Of a stretch of 64,000 nucleotides of DNA, positions 58,112 to 64,000 are shown one piece after another. The stretch is from Enterobacter genomosp. O. GTDB taxonomy: Bacteria; Pseudomonadota; Gammaproteobacteria; Enterobacterales; Enterobacteriaceae. The notes beneath the pieces were generated by a model. It ran no database searches. It had not been told where the DNA came from and saw nothing but the letters and a program-made list of their open reading frames with translations. The position numbers and the translations under genes were made by a program. The first letter of the stretch is position 1. Every line of letters begins with the position of its first letter. The stretch spans positions 620,001 through 684,000 of the forward strand of contig NZ_LECZ01000026.1 of NCBI RefSeq assembly GCF_001022965.1, given 5' to 3'.

Positions 58112-60037
58112 ATGGTAATACACATGAATAAAAAAGTGACAACTAATGTTCCTAAGGTTTCCGGGATTAAGCGTATTCGCCTTTTTGCTGACCGCGATAA
58201 AAATTTCACCAAAATGTCGGAGGCAATTATCAGGCGTGCTGAAAACACTGAAGTCGGTGAAGATGATATCGCTTCACTCGGTACTGGTGATGGGCTGCCA
58301 CGGCATTATGTGAATACAGCTGATGGCCTTTTCTACATCGGTGGACAGAAACCAGTGCTGGTTTGCGGTACGCCAGTTGTGCCTGTCGCCCTGTTTTGTG
58401 GGAAAGATAAGGAGTCCAGTCTTGGGATCAGCCTGATGACCGGTAACGGGCTGGGTAAGTATGTTAAGGCCCAGGTGAGCTTTGAGGATATTGTTCAGAG
58501 TGGTGCTCAGGTTATGGGCAGACTGGCAGGTCGTGGATTTTGTGTTGGCCCCTCTCCACAGCAGCTTGCTCTTTTTGACCGTTTTATTCAGTGCTGCCGG
58601 AGTTTACCGCTGCCTGTCTATCTGATGGCAGATGCAATGGGATTCGTTTCGGAGGATATGGCCTTTTTACATGGTCATGAGCCTGTTGTGACCTCTCTGA
58701 CCGGGTTTGATTATCTGCTGCCGGGATTCCGCGTGCGTCCCGGACTGCACAAAGGTGGGGCTCTGGAGGAGTGGATTAACCTCATTCGGGAAAATGTCCA
58801 TGGCTGGGCGCAGAACTTTGCGCTGAGTGCGTCCTTTGCTTCGATGCTTCTGGTTCCTGCCGGTATGGATGTGGGCATGTTTCATTTTCACGGCGTATCC
58901 ACGACGGGTAAAACGCTTCTTCTGATGCTGGGCGCATCGGTCCATGGTGATGGCAGCGAGCCTGGCAGTGGGGGACATGTGAATATTATTCGCTGGAATA
59001 CCACACCGAACGCGATGGAGCGCCTTCTCGCTGACTATTCCGGTCTGGTCGCCTGCGTCGATGAACTGGGCGCGAGTAATCATAAGCAACTTTCCTCACT
59101 GCTTTACAACATTACGTCAGGTACGGCAAAAGAGCGCCTGACCCGTGGCCTGACAGCAGATGAGCCATTTAAATGGCGCATGTTTATTCTCTCCACCGGG
59201 GAGATGTCAATCTCCGAAAAGCTGGCTGAACAGAAAGCCGTGCTACAGGGAGGGCAGGAGCACAGGGCCATCAGTATGGAACTGCTGCCTGAGGATGCTC
59301 AAAAACCGGATGAACCGGTATCAGAAACACGTGCCCGTGCAGATGCACTGAAGACGGGGCTGGCAGAGGCTTATGGTCATGCCGGGCCTGCATTTATCGG
59401 CAAACTGTTATCCGAAAAAAATGCGGCTGGCGGTCTTCGCACTTACGCAGAGTTTTCATCCTGGCTCCAGGAACAGACAGATGCGTGCTGTAACGCACTG
59501 GAAGAGGCCCTGAGGGATGAAGGGCGTGATATTACCCGCGTTCAGCGACGTGGACTGAAAAGGTTTGCGCTGGTATGGCTGGCAGGAGAGAAGGCGCTGA
59601 AATACGGCCTTTTACCTTTCGAAAGCGATGCGGTGGCTGAATCCGTTATGTTCGCTGCACGACGCTGGCTGGATGATAACCAGAATCAGTATAACCCGGT
59701 GCGTAACATGCTGGAGGAGCTTCAGCTGACGCTGGTGACAAAAAGCAGCAGGCACTTTATCACCCTTCGTGAGGACCATGCCCGATGCCCGGGGGATATG
59801 TGGGGATTCGTTCACCATAAAACCGGCGACTTCCTGATTTATGAATCGGTGTTTGAAAAGCTCTGCTCTGAAAAGGGGCTTAAGACCGTTGATGTGGCCA
59901 GACCGTTAGAGCGTAACGGTTATCTGCTTGGCGAAAGTGCTGGACACTATAAAAAAAGAGCGCTGAAGACGATGGCGCAGTCTTACTACCAGGTCAAAAA
60001 AGCGTTTCTGAAATGCAATGTGATGACCGAATTTTAA
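58112..60037 (+). CDS. DUF927 domain ATPase
   Basis: About 641 residues; start at ATG 58112 or at MNKKVTT (58124). The DUF927 helicase-like domain has Walker A HGVSTTGKTLLL near residue 260 and Walker B LVACVDELGA. DUF927 proteins sit in phage satellites and integrative elements, often as replication or primase-helicase-like proteins. Just upstream, GCCACC...GGTGGC forms a hairpin (58080-58103). Likely co-transcribed with the integrase. Confidence 0.85.
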   Translation: MVIHMNKKVTTNVPKVSGIKRIRLFADRDKNFTKMSEAIIRRAENTEVGEDDIASLGTGDGLPRHYVNTADGLFYIGGQKPVLVCGTPVVPVALFCGKDKESSLGISLMTGNGLGKYVKAQVSFEDIVQSGAQVMGRLAGRGFCVGPSPQQLALFDRFIQCCRSLPLPVYLMADAMGFVSEDMAFLHGHEPVVTSLTGFDYLLPGFRVRPGLHKGGALEEWINLIRENVHGWAQNFALSASFASMLLVPAGMDVGMFHFHGVSTTGKTLLLMLGASVHGDGSEPGSGGHVNIIRWNTTPNAMERLLADYSGLVACVDELGASNHKQLSSLLYNITSGTAKERLTRGLTADEPFKWRMFILSTGEMSISEKLAEQKAVLQGGQEHRAISMELLPEDAQKPDEPVSETRARADALKTGLAEAYGHAGPAFIGKLLSEKNAAGGLRTYAEFSSWLQEQTDACCNALEEALRDEGRDITRVQRRGLKRFALVWLAGEKALKYGLLPFESDAVAESVMFAARRWLDDNQNQYNPVRNMLEELQLTLVTKSSRHFITLREDHARCPGDMWGFVHHKTGDFLIYESVFEKLCSEKGLKTVDVARPLERNGYLLGESAGHYKKRALKTMAQSYYQVKKAFLKCNVMTEF

Positions 60038-60086
60038 CCCTGAATATAACCATTTTGACTGAACCACAACGAATAAAAGGTGATGT

Positions 60087-60443
60087 ATGATTCCTGAATC
60101 AGACGAGTACTATGAGGGCTTTCCTCACGCTATCAGCAGCGAAAATGAAGAAAAAACCTCATTCAATGATTACGCTCTGATTAACACACTGGCGGAGTGC
60201 CTGTATCACCGCATCTCTCGTGAAATCTTCGATGGCAGTGAGCCGGCGCTCCGGGCCGTCATTGCCAACGGTAAGATTAAATTCTTGGCTCGTTATACGC
60301 TTCAAGGGGCCTGCTATTATGAACCCCTCGGCACATTTCCACGTATGCCCGTTAACGTCGCGCGTGAACGAGCACGTGAACTCTATAACAGATTTGATGA
60401 TCACCGGGGGCCGGATGAAGATTATGAGAATATCCCGTTCTGA
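60087..60443 (+). CDS. Stand-alone integrase arm-type DNA-binding domain protein
   Basis: 118 residues with a ribosome site AAAGGTG. Residues about 30-105 align with the arm-binding (DUF4102-like) domain of the integrase two genes upstream: GKIKFLARYTLQGACYYEPLG versus GRIKFIVRKSIRGKNVYVSVG, then FP...N.ARERA versus YP...N.AREHA. There is no core-binding or catalytic domain, and acidic tails flank it. Probably binds the same arm sites. Role inferred, not known. Confidence 0.7.
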   Translation: MIPESDEYYEGFPHAISSENEEKTSFNDYALINTLAECLYHRISREIFDGSEPALRAVIANGKIKFLARYTLQGACYYEPLGTFPRMPVNVARERARELYNRFDDHRGPDEDYENIPF

Positions 60444-60459
60444 CTGATAGCTTAACAGT

Positions 60460-60494
60460 AAAAAAAAGCAGGGGCATTTGCCTCTGCTTTTTTT
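60460..60494. terminator. Bidirectional terminator between the two integrase units
   Basis: AAAAAAAGCAGGGGC-ATTT-GCCTCTGCTTTTTTT: stem with A-run and T-run, placed between the convergent arm-domain gene and the second integrase gene. Confidence 0.92.
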
Positions 60495-60495
60495 G

Positions 60496-61683
60496 TTATC
60501 GCAAGGAAGGTAACTGAGCGGTGATTCGCTCCGCCAGAAGCTGACTGGTATTTTGTAAGCGCTGAGGGTGAAGATGCGCATAACGTTGTGAAGACTGACT
60601 GCTGCGGTGCCCCAGTTGAGCCTGAACGTCATACAGCGTACCGCCGTAGGACACGATGAGGGCGGCAACCGAATGGCGGCAGGTATGGATACACACTTCC
60701 TGGTCGAAAATACCCGCCCGACGAACGATACGCTGAAAGGCTTTAACGGGGTTATTCAGCGGCATTCCTTGTTTTTTACCGATAAACAACCACGGATTTC
60801 CACGCTGTGTTGGCAGCGTTCTGATTACGTCCATCGCCAGTGAGTTAAGATGAACAATCCGCCCATAGCCATTCTTGGTTTCCGGGAGCCACAGAGTGTG
60901 TTTAACCGGGTCAACATGCTCCCACTTTGCCAGACGCAGCTCATCGCGGCGAAGGCCGGTCAATAACAGCAGTTTGACATAGCGGGCCGCGACGGGGCTG
61001 GTATCATCATCGGCGGAGAGAAAAATACGACGAATTTCGTCCTCGGTGAAATAGCGTTGTCGGGCGTTGTTTTCCCTGAGAAGCTGTACCACCCTGGCAG
61101 GATGAACAGCGGTCATACTTTGCCTTCCAGCCCATGTAAACACCGCTTTAATCAGTACGATGACACGATTACAGGTAGCCGCTGACAGAGAAGTACTTAA
61201 CGTCTGCTGGAGGCGGAGAATGCTGGCTGGGGTGATATCGCTCAGCAGCCTCTGACCAATGGCGGGACGGATATGATCCCGGTAGCGCTGAACGTCCTTC
61301 CCCCAGCTGCGTTTAGCGGATTTTGCCCATGGCAGATAATGCTGATTAAAGAGTTCATCGAACGTCAGCTCCTTTCTCTTATTTTCACGCTCCTGCTTAG
61401 GGTCTGTGCCGGTAGCAAGGGCACGTTTATGCTCTATGGCAATCTGACGAGCAAGATTGACATCCACTTCAGGCCAGTGACCAATGGCGATGGCGCGTTT
61501 TCGTCCATGATAGAGGTAGCGGAGCAAAAACTTTTTACGGCCTTCTCTTCTGCTGACCAGACACTTCAGGCCGGAAATCTCGGTATCGCTGTATTCGGCA
61601 TCGGTGCTGCGTGCATCTGATGTGTTAGGGGGCAGGGATTTAATGAGCTGATTAGTAAAACGGAAGCGTTTGGGAGTGGACAT
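60496..61683 (-). CDS. P4-type tyrosine integrase
   Basis: 395 residues. DUF4102 arm domain (about 5-90, KKFLLRYLYHGRKRAIAIG), core-binding domain (about 105-195) and catalytic domain with Arg245 (TGLRRDELR), His333/Arg336 (HTCRHSV), His359 and Tyr368 (SQRYAHL). Intact. P4-family integrases typically use tRNA 3' ends, so this or the other integrase could have inserted the island at pheV. Clearly a different lineage from the 56626 integrase. Confidence 0.92.
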   Translation of the reverse strand: MSTPKRFRFTNQLIKSLPPNTSDARSTDAEYSDTEISGLKCLVSRREGRKKFLLRYLYHGRKRAIAIGHWPEVDVNLARQIAIEHKRALATGTDPKQERENKRKELTFDELFNQHYLPWAKSAKRSWGKDVQRYRDHIRPAIGQRLLSDITPASILRLQQTLSTSLSAATCNRVIVLIKAVFTWAGRQSMTAVHPARVVQLLRENNARQRYFTEDEIRRIFLSADDDTSPVAARYVKLLLLTGLRRDELRLAKWEHVDPVKHTLWLPETKNGYGRIVHLNSLAMDVIRTLPTQRGNPWLFIGKKQGMPLNNPVKAFQRIVRRAGIFDQEVCIHTCRHSVAALIVSYGGTLYDVQAQLGHRSSQSSQRYAHLHPQRLQNTSQLLAERITAQLPSLR

Positions 61684-62244
61684 ATTACCTCCTGTGACTG
61701 GTGTAAAGAACGTCAGGGTTGACCCATCCCCGGCACGGCGTTGTTAATCGCTGAGATGACTTTCTGGCGTGGCGAAAGGAATGCTGTTGCCACATGAGAT
61801 GAATGAAGACGAGAAATGCAGTAAGAATAAGCTCTACGGTCCAGTTCTGGTCTGAAGGGGAAGATACAATCTGGGATGGAGTTCACAGAAATAATATGTG
61901 TTTCAGTCTGGGACAATTACATGCCATAAGGGCCAAGATCATTGCGCGTATATGTTGGGTCTCACAGTCGACCATGTGCAAGAAACGGACTTTGCAATCT
62001 TCCTATGATCTAGCCCTCTAGTCTTAACAGATAACTCTGGTAGGGTTTAGGTCAACCATAGGATGAGAATTACCTTTTTGGTCATTGCAACTAATGCCAA
62101 TATGTTATTGAATATACGGGTAAATTGAAGCGATTTTGTCAAAATTTTCTGGCAAAATAGTAAGGTTTTTTGAGGTGACTTAGCTTAAATTACTCTGAAT
62201 ATATAGAGGCGAGCTTTTATCAACCATGAGTGAGTGGGGTGAAG
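61684..62244. other. Region between the second integrase and the ATPase
   Basis: 560 bp, turning from moderate to low GC near 62000, the likely joint between two modules. A possible 67-residue minus-strand ORF (61713-61916, MSQTETHIISVNSIPDCIF...) could be a small phage-type protein, but I cannot support it. No RNA seen. Confidence 0.45.
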
Positions 62245-63777
62245 ATGAGATTCAAGGTGCTGCCTGCGGGAAATAAGCCCTCTATTGAACAACCTAACTG
62301 TGCCTATTTAATCATTGATAATTGGGATGACTGGTTTGAATTTTCAACAATGTATACATTGATTTATATAGACAAAAATAAAGAGAAAATTACTATTGGT
62401 TCTACTAAAATCGGCCAGATTAATATGGCCAAAGGTCAAAGCAGACCAAGTATTCCCGAAACTTTCGAAAAACTAGATGGTGATTTTTTCTCTGTTGGCC
62501 AGGATGACAGTTTTTACGAGGTGTTAAACGAACTCGGAGAAAATATCCGAAATGAAATATTATCCTCCCTTAATGACATTGCTTTAAGTGAGGATATCTA
62601 TAATAAAGCAATAAATGAGCGAGTCACTAGTATATCTCTTCTGCGATCCGTTAGTCACACATCTATTAAGGGACAGTTCCGCAGACTTGCGAACGGAGGT
62701 GCTCGACTTTCAAAATATACATTTGCTTATAAGTCACCGATAATGAAAGGCTCTAACTCTGACCGCATTCATTTAAGTTTCGACGTAATACCAGAGAGTA
62801 ATCCTCCAACAAATATTCATGTACTAATCGGTCGGAATGGTGTTGGGAAAACGCACTTAATAAATAATATGATTAGTTCATTGATTGATGAAAAAACAAG
62901 CCCAGCAAAAGTTGGGGAGTTTTCATCTAAAGATCAGTTAGCTGGTGAGCTTTTCTCTAATGTAGTATCAGTTACATTTAGTGCTTTTGATGAAACAGAA
63001 CCTTTATCTGAAAAGAAAGACAAATCTACAGGCATTCAGTTTTCATACGTAGGACTTAAAAGAGTAAAAAAAGGTGATGAGAAAAACCTTCCTCCCAAAA
63101 GTCCTGTGATATTAAAAAATGAATTTGTGAAAAGTATGCTTTCTTGTAGAGCTGGAGGGAAAATTGAACGCTGGAAAAGGGCTGTGGATAAACTGGAGTC
63201 AGACCCAGTATTTGCTGATATTAATATAGCATCAATATTAAATAAGCAGGATGAAAATGAGTTCAAAGATATAGCTGGGAGAGTATTTAAAAATTTGAGT
63301 TCCGGACATAAGATTGTATTGCTAACTATCACTAGGCTTGTCGAGTCAATGGAAGAAAGAAGCTTGGTTTTTCTAGATGAACCAGAAGCTCATCTCCATC
63401 CACCATTATTATCAGCTTTCATAAGGTCTCTCTCTGATTTGTTAATTAACAGGAATGCAGTATCTATAATAGCTACCCATTCTCCAGTAGTTCTCCAGGA
63501 AGTTCCCCGAAGCTGCACTTGGAAGTTATGGCGTAGTGGATATTTGTCTAAAGTAGAAAGATTAGAAACTGAATCATTTGGTGAAAATGTGGGAATACTT
63601 ACTAGGGAAGTATTTGGACTGGAAAATACCGACTCAGGATTCCATAATCTTCTTAATGATGCTGTAAATAAATTCGATAGTTATGATTTGGCTGTACAAC
63701 ATTTTGATGGACAGCTAGGAATTGAAGCTAGAGGTATTTTGCGGGCTTTATTTTCAATTAAGAGAAACCGATTATGA
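62245..63777 (+). CDS. AAA ATPase (OLD/PtuA-like ABC-type)
   Basis: 510 residues from the ATG of MRFKVLPAGN behind GGGGTGAAG. ABC-class AAA motifs: Walker A LIGRNGVGKTHLI, signature-like NLSSGHKIVLLT, Walker B LVFLDEPEAHLHPP, and the switch His in IATHSPVVLQEV. No TOPRIM or nuclease domain is visible after the ATPase, so the effector is probably the next, overlapping gene (ATGA). This pair architecture matches Septu (PtuAB) and related defence cassettes; assignment to a type is inference. AT-rich. Confidence 0.8.
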   Translation: MRFKVLPAGNKPSIEQPNCAYLIIDNWDDWFEFSTMYTLIYIDKNKEKITIGSTKIGQINMAKGQSRPSIPETFEKLDGDFFSVGQDDSFYEVLNELGENIRNEILSSLNDIALSEDIYNKAINERVTSISLLRSVSHTSIKGQFRRLANGGARLSKYTFAYKSPIMKGSNSDRIHLSFDVIPESNPPTNIHVLIGRNGVGKTHLINNMISSLIDEKTSPAKVGEFSSKDQLAGELFSNVVSVTFSAFDETEPLSEKKDKSTGIQFSYVGLKRVKKGDEKNLPPKSPVILKNEFVKSMLSCRAGGKIERWKRAVDKLESDPVFADINIASILNKQDENEFKDIAGRVFKNLSSGHKIVLLTITRLVESMEERSLVFLDEPEAHLHPPLLSAFIRSLSDLLINRNAVSIIATHSPVVLQEVPRSCTWKLWRSGYLSKVERLETESFGENVGILTREVFGLENTDSGFHNLLNDAVNKFDSYDLAVQHFDGQLGIEARGILRALFSIKRNRL

Positions 63778-64000
63778 AGAAACTTTTAAAGCCGAATGAT
63801 AGTGCGTTAGATGTATTTCAAGTATGCATTGATCGAGTTCGTGATGAAGATTTAAAAAGAAGACTTATTGCCTGCTCTCAGGAAATACAAGATTCCTCTA
63901 TAGAGTTTGATGCAAAAGCTTCAAATGCACAATTACATACGATTTTGCCAAAAGATAATATTGCCACCGTTGTTACAGCTAACGAAATGAAGGCTGTGTA
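63774..64000 (+). CDS. Partner of the AAA ATPase, N-terminal part (runs off the window)
   Basis: First 75 codons of a gene starting MKKLLKPNDSALDVFQVC, coupled to the ATPase by an ATGA overlap. Partners of such ATPases are usually HNH endonucleases whose HNH motif comes later, beyond the window. Only the position and a weak resemblance of the N-terminus support this. Confidence 0.5.
   Translation, partial: MKKLLKPNDSALDVFQVCIDRVRDEDLKRRLIACSQEIQDSSIEFDAKASNAQLHTILPKDNIATVVTANEMKAV

Noticed and set aside
61713..61916. 67-residue minus-strand ORF before the P4-type integrase
   Set aside because: It slightly recalls small phage Icd/Ash-type proteins, but it has no clear ribosome site or motif, so it is mentioned only as part of the intergenic region.

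Overview
The window is a chromosomal segment of an Enterobacteriaceae close to Enterobacter (Enterobacter cloacae complex, Lelliottia or Leclercia). The left ~40 kb keeps the gene order of the E. coli qseBC to pheV interval read in reverse, with near-identical proteins (ParC, ExbB/D, MetC, YqhD, YgiQ), and it carries enterobacterial REP-type palindromes. Genus assignment is inference. There is no rRNA, complete tRNA, CRISPR array or insertion sequence.

Core region, 1-23.6 kb: the qseBC two-component operon (qseC cut by the window edge) with divergent ygiW; parC, plsC and ftsP (topoisomerase IV, phospholipid synthesis, Tat-exported divisome protein); ygiQ; the dkgA-yqhD aldehyde reductases with divergent activator yqhC; yghB; metC (MetJ boxes); exbBD (Fur box); an unusual membrane-sensor chemoreceptor; three unrecognised small genes; yqhA; gpr; a second chemoreceptor behind a sigma-28 promoter; a small cationic secreted protein; and yghU.

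Lineage-variable core, 23.9-39.9 kb: a five-gene peptide ABC importer, gss (glutathionylspermidine synthetase/amidase), and the pgaABCD operon for poly-N-acetylglucosamine, divergent from a LuxR-type regulator. Then comes a scarred stretch with a DUF1493 gene, a DUF523 remnant and a coiled-coil secreted protein.

Genomic island, 40.1 kb to beyond the window: a 49-bp copy of the 3' end of tRNA-Phe (40105-40153) marks the left attachment site. The intact pheV should lie beyond 64 kb. The island reads as stacked modules: (i) an HrgA-like nuclease plus a cytosolic-I type 5'-nucleotidase; (ii) a 16-residue-repeat protein next to a complete EcoR124I-like type IC restriction-modification system, whose HsdS carries the spacer-setting 12-bp repeat, and a GmrSD-like modification-dependent endonuclease; (iii) a minus-strand set of nine genes (WYL regulator, YaaW, secreted protein, HTH, LRAT-like cysteine enzyme, DUF2787 and three unknowns) divergent from a tyrosine integrase, a DUF927 ATPase and a stand-alone integrase arm-type DNA-binding domain; (iv) a second, P4-type integrase; (v) the start of an AAA-ATPase/partner cassette, possibly Septu-like, cut by the window end. 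The island is AT-richer than the core. Modules i, ii and v look like anti-phage defence. Module iii is the least explained and the best candidate for something undescribed.
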